Shown here piece by piece: positions 1-9,500 of a stretch of DNA of 39,351 nt (its first letter is position 1; each line of letters begins with the position of its first letter). A program made the position numbers and the translations under genes. The notes beneath the pieces were generated by a model. It searched no databases. It was not told where the DNA came from and saw nothing but the letters and a program-made list of their open reading frames with translations. Source of the DNA: an uncultured Bacilli bacterium (GTDB lineage Bacteria > Bacillota_I > Bacilli_A > RF39 > UBA660); the NCBI GenBank assembly GCA_947628915.1, contig CANRBR010000004.1, positions 1 to 39,351 of the forward strand, in the 5' to 3' direction.

Positions 1-160
1 AAGAGTAAAACGATAAAAAAACTAGATTTTTCAATGTCTATGTAAGTTTTTTTTATTAAAACTGTCAAACTAGGGTGTATGTAGTGAAGGGAACTTCATA
101 TAATAAAAAAGAGATACATTTGATTTTCTTGGTCAGGTGTAATCTCTAATCTAGGTTAGG

Positions 161-193
161 GAAAACACCAAATCAGTTGATTATGGTGTTTTC
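161..193 (+). other. strong imperfect hairpin, possible RNA switch
   Basis: GAAAACACC (161-169) pairs with GGTGTTTTC (185-193), and AATCA (171-175) pairs with TGATT (178-182) inside it, giving 14 pairs around one internal mismatch. GGTGT at 136-140 could instead pair with ACACC at 165-169, enclosing the TCTCTAA/TTAGGGA stem, so two folds exclude each other. No T-run follows directly. A function is not assigned. Confidence 0.45.
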
Positions 194-256
194 GTTTAAG
201 TTAGTCCTTATTTTTAAGGACTATGACTGTATATAATACAATAATTGCAAAAACAG

Positions 257-280
257 AAAGGTAGTTTTCTACCTTTTTTT
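257..280 (+). terminator. Rho-independent terminator
   Basis: AAAGGTAG (257-264), loop TTTT, CTACCTTT (269-276), then a run of T to 280. It separates the structured region at the left edge from the promoter of the envelope cluster. Confidence 0.75.
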
Positions 281-340
281 GGTATATTTTTACAATTTTC
301 AACCAATTGCACATTTTCGACTACATTTTCATAAAATATG

Positions 341-369
341 TTGATTTAGTTTTTGATTTGTGCTATACT
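341..369 (+). promoter_or_regulatory. sigma-A type promoter of the envelope cluster
   Basis: -35 TTGATT (341-346), 17-base spacer, -10 TATACT (364-369) preceded by a TG dinucleotide at 361-362. The start of transcription would be near 376, leaving a leader of about 135 bases before the ATG at 512. Just upstream lie three direct repeats, ACAATTTTC (292-300) and ACATTTTC (311-318 and 323-330), which could bind a regulator. Confidence 0.65.
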
Positions 370-511
370 TTAATTGTATGTATTAGAGATAGTATGAGCA
401 CGTTTTTTGGTAGTTTTTGTATATTGTTTTTCCCAAAAGGATTGCTCCAAGTATTTTAAAAAAATATTTGTCAATTTAAATACATATAAATATAAGGAAA
501 GGTGTGAAAAA

Positions 512-1687
512 ATGGATGACAAAAAGAAAAAAATAATCATAGGTGTTTTGGTTATTGTGGTCGTAATAGTTCTAGCATGGTTATTATTCTTCAACAAAGG
601 AACAAAATCATATAACGTTACATTTGAAAGCAATGGTGGTACAAATGTAACTGACCAAACAGTTGATAAAGATAAAACTGCTACAGAACCTGAAGACCCA
701 ACAAGAGAAGGATACACATTTAAAGGTTGGTTCCTAGACCCAGAAGGTAAAGAGCCATTTGATTTCGATTCTAAAATTACAGGTGATGTTAAACTATACG
801 CTGTATGGGAGAAAAATGGTGATACAACTGATGATGATAACGAATGTAACTTAACTTGTAAAGATGGAGAGGAACTTGATTCTGAAGCGTGTAAGTGTGT
901 TGTAAAAGAAGATAAAGATGATGAGGAAGAGGATAAACCTGTAGATAGTAAACCTAAAGATGTTGCAGTAACAAGTGTAACTCTTGATAAGAAATCAACA
1001 ACTTTATTAGTTGGAAACACTTTAACAGTTAAAGCAACTGTTAAACCAACAAATGCAACAAACAAAACTGTAACTTGGTCATCAAGTAATTCTAAAGTAG
1101 TTACAGTTGATAAAAATGGTAAAATAACTGCCGTTGGAGTAGGTACTGCTACAGTTACTGCTAAAGCAGGAAATAAAACTGCAACAATAACAATAACAGT
1201 TACTACACAAGATCAGATTAATATGGATAAAGCAAAATCCGTAATAGTAGGAAAAACAATAGATAAAGCAGGTGTTAAAATTAATTTTGCATCAGCTGGA
1301 TGTACTATAGCTAATACTGCTAATAGTGCAAGAGATGGTAAAACAACTATTTCAAATGAAACTGCAACAAAAGTATATAGAGGAGTTAGTGCAAGTACTG
1401 TAAGTTCTACATATACAATAACTTGTGGTTCACTTAAAGACAGTAAAACAGTAAATCATACTGTACCAGCTTCACCATATACATATACATCTAGTACAGT
1501 TATGGGAGTAACAGTTTTAAAAGTTAGTGGAGGAGCTACTAACTACACATTCCAGGAAGCTGGAGGATTAAAATATGTTGCCGATGCTGGTGGTGTACAA
1601 TATTTAACACACGTAAAAGGAACTACATATACAATGGTATTTGATAGTGATGCAAATACAATTTACGAAGTAAAATCTGCAGAATAG
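512..1687 (+). CDS. membrane-anchored surface protein with InlB B-repeat and Big_2-like domain
   Basis: The protein has 391 residues from ATG 512, chosen because AAGGAAAGGTG lies just upstream; the frame stays open back to a TTG at 407, but that start has no ribosome binding site. Residues 8-28 form one membrane helix after a Lys-rich start, so the rest should face outward. Residues ~34-99 are an InlB B-repeat (Listeria-Bacteroides repeat; motif GYTFKGW and ending LYAVW). Next come a Cys-rich patch (~111-129, five Cys), an acidic linker, a Big_2-like Ig fold (~150-230, with VTWSSSNSKVVTVD and GTATVTA) and an unrecognised Thr/Ser-rich C-terminus with two more Cys. There is no LPXTG motif. First gene of a probable operon with the next gene (22-base gap). 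The exact role is unknown; adhesion or envelope structure is an inference. Confidence 0.85.
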   Translation: MDDKKKKIIIGVLVIVVVIVLAWLLFFNKGTKSYNVTFESNGGTNVTDQTVDKDKTATEPEDPTREGYTFKGWFLDPEGKEPFDFDSKITGDVKLYAVWEKNGDTTDDDNECNLTCKDGEELDSEACKCVVKEDKDDEEEDKPVDSKPKDVAVTSVTLDKKSTTLLVGNTLTVKATVKPTNATNKTVTWSSSNSKVVTVDKNGKITAVGVGTATVTAKAGNKTATITITVTTQDQINMDKAKSVIVGKTIDKAGVKINFASAGCTIANTANSARDGKTTISNETATKVYRGVSASTVSSTYTITCGSLKDSKTVNHTVPASPYTYTSSTVMGVTVLKVSGGATNYTFQEAGGLKYVADAGGVQYLTHVKGTTYTMVFDSDANTIYEVKSAE

Positions 1688-1709
1688 AATAAGAAAGAGA
1701 GGATAAAAA

Positions 1710-3938
1710 ATGAAAAAAAAGTTATTAATATCAGCTGCCTGTTTAGGATTAAGTCTTTTTGGACTTTCAAACGTTAGTGCAAAAGAAGTATCTTTAGCAA
1801 CAGGAGAAACTGCAACTGGTAATAACATATATATCGTTGGTTCATGGGTTTTCCAATTAAATAGTTACGGTATAAATGGAAAAGATATTGCTTATGCTAG
1901 TGGACAATATGCTGCACGTACAGGCAAAAAAGATACTCCAGTATATTACATAGTTGGTGGAAGTGTATTAGAGTATGATTCAAAAGGTGCTTCTGCTGTA
2001 CCTAAACAACTAGGAACAGTAGCAGAGGTTTTCCCAGGTTCTAAAATTAATGCATCAGGTTTAAATGGAGAAGAATATGACGATGAATATTTTAAGAAAG
2101 TAGAACCTGAAATAATTAAAGAAGTAGACAAATTGAATGAAAATGCAGATACTGATGGATTTTATTCAGTTACTTATGAAAATGGAACATTAACATTTAA
2201 TATTAAAGACTCATCAAAGAGTTTAGCTGAGTATGGAAGTAAGAGTAGTATTGTTGAATTTGTTAAAAAGATTGTAAGTGAAGAATATGGTTTTGAACAA
2301 ATAAAGTATACACTTGATACTGAAATAACAAAGACAAAAGAAAATCTTAAAACTGATACTAGTGATGCTGAAATAAAAAAATTAGCTAAAGAGGTTTTAG
2401 AATATTTAGCTAAACAAAACGATTCTGAATATAAAACATTAAATTATGCATCAGTAGCTAATCAAGAGATAAGTGCTACTGTTACATATAAAGATAAAAA
2501 TCAAGAAGAATATAATGTAACATACACATTAAAATTTGTTTATGATTTTGAAACTGAAAAAGATAAAGCTCTTAATTCAGTTGCAGAGAAATTAAATGAA
2601 ACAGTACAAGAAGCTCTTAAAGGTACTGAAAAAAATTATGGATTCAAAGGTGTAACATACGAAGATGGAAAAGTAACATTTGATATTCTTGATCCAAGTG
2701 CTAGTCTTTCAACATTTGCAGAAAGTGATATAGTTAGTTTATTTAAAACTAATTATTCAGGAGCTACAAAAATTGTTTACTCTATGAATGGAAAAGAAGC
2801 AAAGACAATTACAATTAATAAAGAATTAGATGAAACTGAAATAAAGAAATATGCTGGTGAAGTTCTTAAATATATGAGTGAAGATGATGATGCAGAAGCC
2901 AAAGATTTATCAGTAGGATCAGTTGCTAATAAGAGTGTAACTGCTATTGTTACTTATGTTGATGGAACTGAAGTTACATATACTTTAAGTTTTACTTTCG
3001 ATGCAGAAACAGTAAAAGACGATGTATTATCTGAATATGCAACTGAATTATCAAAAAAAATTAGTCAATTAGGTTTTAAATCAGTTAAATACGATCCACA
3101 AACAAATGCAGTTTTATTTGAAATTAGCGATCCAAGTAAAAAATTTATAGATAATGTAAGTTTAGTAAAAGAAATTGCAGGAATGTTTGATAAATGGTCA
3201 GCTGGAGCAACTGAAGTAATATATTGGGTAAATGAAGACACTACTGGTGATGGTACAAAAGTTGAATTTGGTGGTGAAGAACCAACTAGTACAACTCAAT
3301 TAGCGTTACAATTATTAACTGCAATGGCAGGTGATGAGGATTTAGATACTAATATGACTATCGGTGCAGTAGCTGGTACAAGTGCAAAAGCTGATTTCTA
3401 CTTTGTAGGTCAAGATAAACCTAACACATATACTGTAGAATTTAAATATGATGCACAAGAAAGTCTTTATGAAACATTAGAAGGTGATGTAACTGGTCTT
3501 AAAGCTTTTGATGCTCAATTAGCTGATAGTGCATATTTTGATAACATTATTTTTGAAAATGGTAAAGCAACATTTACCGTAAAGAAGGATAAAGCAAGTT
3601 CTAAATTTTCTGAATACGGAAAAATGACAGAAGTTCTTGGTATGTTTGATGATGCTGTTGAAGGTGCTACTGAAATAAAATGGACAGTTGATGACAGTAG
3701 CACTAATACTAACACATATACTTTAGGAACTGAAAATTTAGAAAAATTTAATGGTAAAGTAATTGCTAAAGATTTATTATCTGCTATGGCTGGTGGCGAT
3801 AAAGCGAAGAATCCAACAGATATTACATTACAAGATGTTGCAGGTAAAAAAGCAACTGCAGAAATTACTTATAAAATTGGAAAAACTACAAAAACAGTTA
3901 ACTTAGAATTAGAATTCGTAATAGCTGATGGAGAGTAA
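1710..3938 (+). CDS. secreted protein with four ~150-residue tandem repeats
   Basis: 742 residues; AGAGAGG precedes ATG 1710. Residues 1-24 are a typical signal peptide ending VSA, so the mature protein would begin at Lys25. Residues 25-127 are unique, with two YIVG-type strands. From ~128 to the end are four diverged repeats (~128-281, 282-432, 433-580, 583-742). Each begins with G-(K/T)-x-(T/L)-F-x-(I/V)-x-D-(P/S)-S, as in GKVTFDILDPS at 320-330, followed by a helix, a GATEI-like strand, a second helix (EVLKYM or LLTAMAG), a (V/A)(A/G)(N/G)K-x-(V/A)TA strand and a closing YTLSFTFD-like strand. I recognise no named family. Related modules sit in the three large proteins downstream, so it probably belongs with them. 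There is no anchor motif and there are almost no Cys. The product is likely released or held non-covalently. Confidence 0.85.
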   Translation: MKKKLLISAACLGLSLFGLSNVSAKEVSLATGETATGNNIYIVGSWVFQLNSYGINGKDIAYASGQYAARTGKKDTPVYYIVGGSVLEYDSKGASAVPKQLGTVAEVFPGSKINASGLNGEEYDDEYFKKVEPEIIKEVDKLNENADTDGFYSVTYENGTLTFNIKDSSKSLAEYGSKSSIVEFVKKIVSEEYGFEQIKYTLDTEITKTKENLKTDTSDAEIKKLAKEVLEYLAKQNDSEYKTLNYASVANQEISATVTYKDKNQEEYNVTYTLKFVYDFETEKDKALNSVAEKLNETVQEALKGTEKNYGFKGVTYEDGKVTFDILDPSASLSTFAESDIVSLFKTNYSGATKIVYSMNGKEAKTITINKELDETEIKKYAGEVLKYMSEDDDAEAKDLSVGSVANKSVTAIVTYVDGTEVTYTLSFTFDAETVKDDVLSEYATELSKKISQLGFKSVKYDPQTNAVLFEISDPSKKFIDNVSLVKEIAGMFDKWSAGATEVIYWVNEDTTGDGTKVEFGGEEPTSTTQLALQLLTAMAGDEDLDTNMTIGAVAGTSAKADFYFVGQDKPNTYTVEFKYDAQESLYETLEGDVTGLKAFDAQLADSAYFDNIIFENGKATFTVKKDKASSKFSEYGKMTEVLGMFDDAVEGATEIKWTVDDSSTNTNTYTLGTENLEKFNGKVIAKDLLSAMAGGDKAKNPTDITLQDVAGKKATAEITYKIGKTTKTVNLELEFVIADGE
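2091..3935 (+). repeat. four tandem protein-level repeats of ~450 bp
   Basis: The repeat units are visible in translation rather than in DNA. The conserved start is seen at residues 159-168, 319-329, 466-476 and 618-627 of the encoded protein, and the conserved end is a TYTLxFxxD-like strand. DNA identity is low, so the duplications are old. Confidence 0.75.
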
Positions 3939-3956
3939 TACAGTTATGATATATAG

Positions 3957-3986
3957 TTAAAACGCTTTCTAGTGAAAGCGTTTTAA
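3957..3986. terminator. 13-bp perfect inverted repeat, probable terminator
   Basis: TTAAAACGCTTTC (3957-3969), loop TAGT, GAAAGCGTTTTAA (3974-3986): a perfect 13-bp stem between the second and third envelope genes. The T tract lies within the stem arm, so it may end transcription in both directions. One strand also reads TGAAAGCGTTTTAA, which differs from the CcpA cre consensus mainly at the final C, so an operator role is possible. Confidence 0.55.
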
Positions 3987-4011
3987 TGTATATTTATGAA
4001 GGTGGGGGATT

Positions 4012-6462
4012 ATGAAAGAAAAAAATAAGAAAAAAATAACAATAATTGTTGCTTTAGTTATTATAGTATTAGTTATAGTGATATTCACTTTATTATTAAA
4101 TAAACCTAAAGGATATACTGTTAAACTAATGGTTGATGATGAAACTTATTTAGAACTTGATAATGTAAGTAATGGTAAAAAAATCGGATCTTCTAAAGAG
4201 CCTAAAAAAGAAGGATATACATTTTTAGGATGGTATCTAAATGACAAAAAAGTTGATTCTGATACTAAAATAAGTGAAGATTTAACACTAGAAGCTAGAT
4301 TTGAAATAAATACATATACTGTTACTTTTAAATCAGATGAAATAAAAGATGAAGTAGATGTAGTATATAGTGAAAAAGTAGAGAAACCTAAAGAACCTGC
4401 TAAGAAAGGTTATATATTTTTGGGGTGGTATTTAGGTGATGAAAAGTTTGATTTTGATACTAAAATTACTAAAGATATAACATTAGAAGCTAAATGGACA
4501 AAGAATACTATCTCTAATTACACAGTAGAACACTATCTGATGGATTTAAATGGTAATTATAGTAAAACACCAACATATAAAGAGAAATTTAGTGGTAAAA
4601 TAAATAGTACAGTAACTCCTAATACTAAAACTTATAAGGGATTTACTTCTCCAGATGTTGAAACAGTAGAAATAGAGGATGGAGATAAAACTGTAGTTAA
4701 ATATTATTACTCTAGAAATAAATATACATTAACTTTAAAAGGTGATGAAAACATTATATCTTTATCTGGAAACGGAACCTATTATTATGGTACTAAAGTA
4801 AATATAAAGGCTAATTTAAAGAATGGATATACTATAAATAGTTGGAGTAATAAAGAAACTAAAGAATCATTTGAATATTTAGTTGGTGATAATGAAACTT
4901 TAAGTGTTACTACAAAATTAATAAACTATAATATATCTTATGTAGCAAAATATAATGATAAAATTTTAAATAATAATAACAATAAGAATCCAATAACATA
5001 TACAATTAAAGATTCAATAGAACTTATTTCACCTGAAATTGAAGGATATACTTTTGAATATTGGAAAGTTAATGGTAAAAAGATAGATGGTAATGTTATT
5101 GAGATAGGTACTTACGGTAATTTAAATATAGAAGCTATATATTCAGTTAACACTTACACCGTTACATTTGATATGGAAGATGGAACAAATAAAACTTTAA
5201 GTGTTAATTATGGTGAATTAGTTAATGATGTAACTTTAGATGAAGAATATATACCTATAAAAAAAGGTTATAGATTTATAGGTTGGAGTCTAGATAAAGA
5301 AACTTTGTATAATTTTGATATTCCAATGGGAGCTTCTGATATAACACTTTATCCTTTATGGGAAACTATAAACTATAAAATAAGTTATAATTTAAAAGAT
5401 GATGAGACTTGCAGTAAGTGTAAAGAATCTTATTATACAACTGAAAAATTTGTATCTTTACCAATACCAAGAAAAAAAGGATATGTATTTGGTGGTTGGA
5501 AGATTAATGATTCATCTGAAATTATAAATAATATTAAAAAAGGTACTTATGGAGATTTAACATTAGAAGCTGTTTGGTATAAAGAAGTTACTTTGGAATA
5601 TATTGACAGTGTACTATTAACTGATATAGTGGGTATACAATCTTATGTTAAGGATAATGCTGTATCTGTTGGAATAATAGATTATGACAAATATTTTAAT
5701 GGAAATAATACTTTAATTGATTTATCTAATAATATTAAAACTTTATTGGATTTAGAGGAAATAGATAAGCTAGAAGTAGTATATAATAATAAACCTTATA
5801 TATTAAATAGTAATGTTGAATCATTAAAGACAGTTGTTTCTGCAATTTTAGGAAAAGAAACAATTGATGACACTGATAAATATTCAGATTTATTTAATAA
5901 AAAATTGAACGTTAAAATTTATCTAAAGGAAGATATAGCTAGAACAACTGATAATAAACCAATTTTAAGTTATAGTTTAAGTCTTGAACAGTGGTCTGAA
6001 ATTTCTAAAGAAACTTTTAAAAATTTAGGTACTACCACAACTAATTATATAAATTCTCATAAGAAGGAAAAATATGAGGTTGTTGATGATGGAAATGGTA
6101 ATTTAATATTTAAATATTCTGATCCAAATAATGATGTTTTTTCTACTATGATGGGTGCTGGTCTTAAAACTGCAATGCAGACATTCTTAGGAAATGAAAA
6201 TATTGGTTATGTAATAGTTACTTTTAGAAATATGGATCCTGTAAAAGTAACTTATGATGATATAAAAGAAAATAAATTCTGGGATTTTGGGTTTCAATTA
6301 CTTGATACTTTTGAAGCAGCAGTTGGAAAAGATGCCTTTGATTTAATAAATAGTGACTTAGATGATTTAAAAGCAACAATAAAAGTATATGCTCATGACG
6401 GTAGATATTTTGGAAATGAAATAGTAGACGAATACACTATTAGTTTCAAATCTCAAAAATAA
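4012..6462 (+). CDS. InlB-repeat/MucBP-like membrane-anchored surface protein, 816 aa
   Basis: ATG 4012 follows AAGGTGGGGG. Residues 8-29 are a membrane helix after a Lys-rich start. Outside it come two InlB B-repeats (~34-98 and 101-163; GYTFLGWYL and GYIFLGWYL), a MucBP-like unit (~169-234, starting YTVEHYLMDL and ending VVKYYYSRNKY), a divergent InlB unit (~236-303, GTYYYGTKVNIKA), and three further InlB units to ~523, one with a CSKC pair. Residues ~544-658 and ~686-814 are two copies of a module like the repeat of the secreted protein upstream; the second contains GNLIFKYSDPN (696-706). There is no LPXTG motif and no second helix. It is the smallest of three tandem paralogues. A role in adhesion or envelope building is an inference. 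Confidence 0.85.
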   Translation: MKEKNKKKITIIVALVIIVLVIVIFTLLLNKPKGYTVKLMVDDETYLELDNVSNGKKIGSSKEPKKEGYTFLGWYLNDKKVDSDTKISEDLTLEARFEINTYTVTFKSDEIKDEVDVVYSEKVEKPKEPAKKGYIFLGWYLGDEKFDFDTKITKDITLEAKWTKNTISNYTVEHYLMDLNGNYSKTPTYKEKFSGKINSTVTPNTKTYKGFTSPDVETVEIEDGDKTVVKYYYSRNKYTLTLKGDENIISLSGNGTYYYGTKVNIKANLKNGYTINSWSNKETKESFEYLVGDNETLSVTTKLINYNISYVAKYNDKILNNNNNKNPITYTIKDSIELISPEIEGYTFEYWKVNGKKIDGNVIEIGTYGNLNIEAIYSVNTYTVTFDMEDGTNKTLSVNYGELVNDVTLDEEYIPIKKGYRFIGWSLDKETLYNFDIPMGASDITLYPLWETINYKISYNLKDDETCSKCKESYYTTEKFVSLPIPRKKGYVFGGWKINDSSEIINNIKKGTYGDLTLEAVWYKEVTLEYIDSVLLTDIVGIQSYVKDNAVSVGIIDYDKYFNGNNTLIDLSNNIKTLLDLEEIDKLEVVYNNKPYILNSNVESLKTVVSAILGKETIDDTDKYSDLFNKKLNVKIYLKEDIARTTDNKPILSYSLSLEQWSEISKETFKNLGTTTTNYINSHKKEKYEVVDDGNGNLIFKYSDPNNDVFSTMMGAGLKTAMQTFLGNENIGYVIVTFRNMDPVKVTYDDIKENKFWDFGFQLLDTFEAAVGKDAFDLINSDLDDLKATIKVYAHDGRYFGNEIVDEYTISFKSQK

Positions 6463-6488
6463 TTTTTAATAAATTTTCATGTAATTTT

Positions 6489-6537
6489 TAACAAATTGTT
6501 TAAAAATATAGACAATTTGTTAATTTTATATTATAAT
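6489..6537 (+). promoter_or_regulatory. promoter overlapped by an 11-bp inverted repeat
   Basis: -35 TAGACA (6509-6514), 17-base spacer, -10 TATAAT (6532-6537), before the gene at 6574. The inverted repeat TAACAAATTGT (6489-6499) / ACAATTTGTTA (6512-6522) has a 12-base loop and its right arm covers the -35 box and the start of the spacer. It could end transcription from the gene at 4012 or act as an operator; there is no clean T-run. Confidence 0.6.
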
Positions 6538-6573
6538 AGATAATGATTTTGAATGGGGTAGGAGGTATTTCTT

Positions 6574-9500
6574 ATGAAGAAAAGTAGTAATTCTAATAAG
6601 AAAAAATATATTGTAGGCATTGTTATTGTCTTTGTAATTGTTTTAATTATTTTATTACTTTTATTACGTCACGAGAAACTTGAAATAGAGTTTGAAGTTG
6701 ACGGTGAACTTTATCAAACTCAAAAACTAAATAAAGGGGATAAATTAGTTGATATAAAAGAACCAAAAAAGGAAGGTTATACTTTTGATGGTTGGTATTT
6801 AAATGGTAAAGAGTTTGACTTTAATACTAAGATTTCTGAGGGTATGGTTTTAGAAGCTAGGTTTACTAAAAATAAATACAAAGTAAATATTGTTTATGGT
6901 AATGTTAAAGATGATACTATACTTGATATAGAACATGATAGTAAAGTAGAAGAACCCAAAAATCCAATTAAAGAAGATTATACTTTTTTAGGATGGTATG
7001 TCGGTGATGAAAAATATGATTTTAATACTAAGGTTACTAGTGATTTAACTATTACTGCTAAGTGGAAAAAAACTAAAACTACATATACTGTTGAACACTT
7101 CCTAATGGACTTAGATGGTAAATATAGTAAAAAAGCAAATGAAACTGAAGTTTTAAAAGGTACTATTGGTGAAACGGTAAAACCTAGTGTTAAAAGCATT
7201 AAAGGTTTCACTAGTCCTAGTGTTAAAGTAGTTAATAAACTAGAAGATGGATTAGTAATTAAATATTATTATGAGAGAAACAAATATAGTTTAAAAATAA
7301 ACGGAGATAAAGGTATTTTAAATACCGTTGGTAGTGGAACATATTATTATGGAGATACTGTCGATATTAGAGCTGTTGTTAAAAATGGATACGTTATAGA
7401 CAGTTGGTCAAATGGATTGAAGGATACACATTTTACTTACAAAATAAGTGATAAATCTGAAACTATTAATGTAAGTACAGCAGTAAAAACATATAAGTTA
7501 AAATATAACTTAAATGGTGGGGTTTTAGATAATAAGATAACTACTTATACAGTTGAAGATGATGATTTTGAGTTAGGTATTCCAACTAAAGTTGGATACA
7601 CATTTAAGTGTTGGAAAGTTAATGGTAAGGTATCTAATGGTATTATATCTAAAGGTACATATGGAGATTTAGAAGTAGAAGCTGTTTTTGAGGCTAATAC
7701 TGATACTATATATACTGTTGAGTATTATTTAATGGATTTAGATGGTGAGAATTATACATTAGATGATACTATTAAATTAAAAGGTACAACAGATACTTTA
7801 GTAACTCCAAAGGTTAAAGAATACACTGGATTTACTAGTCCTAGTGGTATCGAAGCTAATATTGATGGTGATGGTACTACAATAGTTAAATATTATTATA
7901 AAAGAAATAAATATAATTTAAATATTTCATTTATTAATGAATTAGATGGAAATGATAAAGAAGGTATTAAAACTTTATCAAAAAGTGGTTCCTATTATTA
8001 TGGAAAAAGTGTAGATATAAATATTGAACTATTAGATGGATTTGATTTTATTAAGTGGTCAAATGGTGACGAGAGTAAGAATATAACATATATCGTTACA
8101 GCAGATGAAAATCAAACATTGACTGCTACTATTAAAAGACACAGTTATACTGTTACATTTGATAGTGATAATGGCAGTGAGGTTCCTAACAGCGAAGTGC
8201 TTTTCGGTAAAAATATAATAAAACCTTCAAATCCTACTAGAGATGGTTATGATTTTGATGGTTGGTATAAAGATGAAACATTTACTGATGAATGGAAATT
8301 TGATGAATATGTAATGCCAAATAGTGATATTACTTTATATGCTAAATGGATAATTCATAAAGATACAGTATCATTTAATGCAAATGGTGGAAGATTTAGT
8401 GATGGTAAAAATGAGCATTCTGTTACAAATCAAAACCAAGGATCTAAAATAGATAAACCTGCTGAGCCTAAAAAAGAAGGATATACTTTTAATGGTTGGT
8501 ATAAAGATAAAACATTTACTGACGAATGGGATTTTGATAGTGATGTTATGCCAAGTGCAGCTTTAACACTCTATGCTAAGTGGACACCAATTACTTATAA
8601 AGTTCATTTTGATGGAAATAATAATACATCTGGCAATATGGATGATATTACTTGTACTTATGATAAAGATTGTACTTTAACTAATAATAAATTCGTTAAA
8701 GAGTACACTGTTACTTACGATGAAAATATTAGTACTGTTTCATCTATATCTCTTGATGATCAAACAGTTAAATATAAATTTGCAGGATGGAAAAATGGTA
8801 ATGAAACTTATATAGATGGTTATACTGTTAAAAATTTAACTAATGTTGATAATGAAGTTGTTAATTTAACTGCAAATTGGGAAGTTGATGCAACTACTAC
8901 GAAACTAAAAGAAACAACAAGAACTGGCTATGATTTTAGTGGTTGGTATGATGATAAATTAAAAATAAGTGATTTAAGTAATATATCAAAGGATTTAAAT
9001 TTAAAAGCTGAATGGACACCAATTACTTATACAATTATCTTTGATGGTAATGGTGGTAAAGATTCAAAAGGTATAGAAGTTTTTAGAATAGAGGCAACAT
9101 ATGATCAAACAGTTAAAGCTTTAGATAGTTTTACCAATACTTTAATTTTAACATATGATTTTGATAATGATGAAGAAAATAAGATAGAAAGTGTAACTGC
9201 TACATTTAATGGTTGGAAGTTAGATGATAAAACATTTAAAAAAGGCGATGATTTATTAAATTTAACTTCAACTAAAAATGATGAAATTACTTTAATAGCT
9301 GAGTGGACATATCCAGAGATTAAAATTAGTGAAGAAGTACCAACAAAAGAAAGTAAAGAAAAATACTATACTTATGAATTTAAGAATTTTACTGATGGTA
9401 ATAAAACTTATAAAGTAAATGATAATATAACTTTAAATAAAAATATTACTTTAACTGCTCAATATATAAAAGTAATTGATACTGATAAGTATATTAATGA

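Larger units (their letters stand above)
1..340. other. hairpin-rich non-coding region
   Basis: No credible reading frame is present here. The stretch carries several clean inverted repeats on the + strand: TGAAG-GGAA-CTTCA (85-98, a GNRA-type loop), TCTCTAA/TTAGGGA (143-162), GAAAACACC/GGTGTTTTC (161-193, with an inner AATCA/TGATT), TAGTCCTTA/TAAGGACTA (202-223) and a terminator (257-280). TATAAT boxes occur at 99-104 and 232-237 without convincing -35 partners. The density of stems suggests a structured RNA or the 3' end of one entering from the left edge. It matches no tmRNA, RNase P, SRP or riboswitch signature that I know. Confidence 0.5.

Noticed and set aside
1-280. Known structured RNA (tmRNA, RNase P, SRP RNA, T-box, preQ1)
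   Set aside because: None of the conserved core strings of these RNAs could be found; left as unassigned structure.
407-511. N-terminal extension of the first envelope protein
   Set aside because: The TTG at 407 has no ribosome binding site, whereas ATG 512 does and leads straight into a Lys-rich start and membrane helix.
370-1065. 231-residue open frame on the minus strand
   Set aside because: It lies opposite the first envelope gene, is a Ser/Leu-rich mirror of Thr/Lys-rich coding sequence, and has no ribosome binding site.
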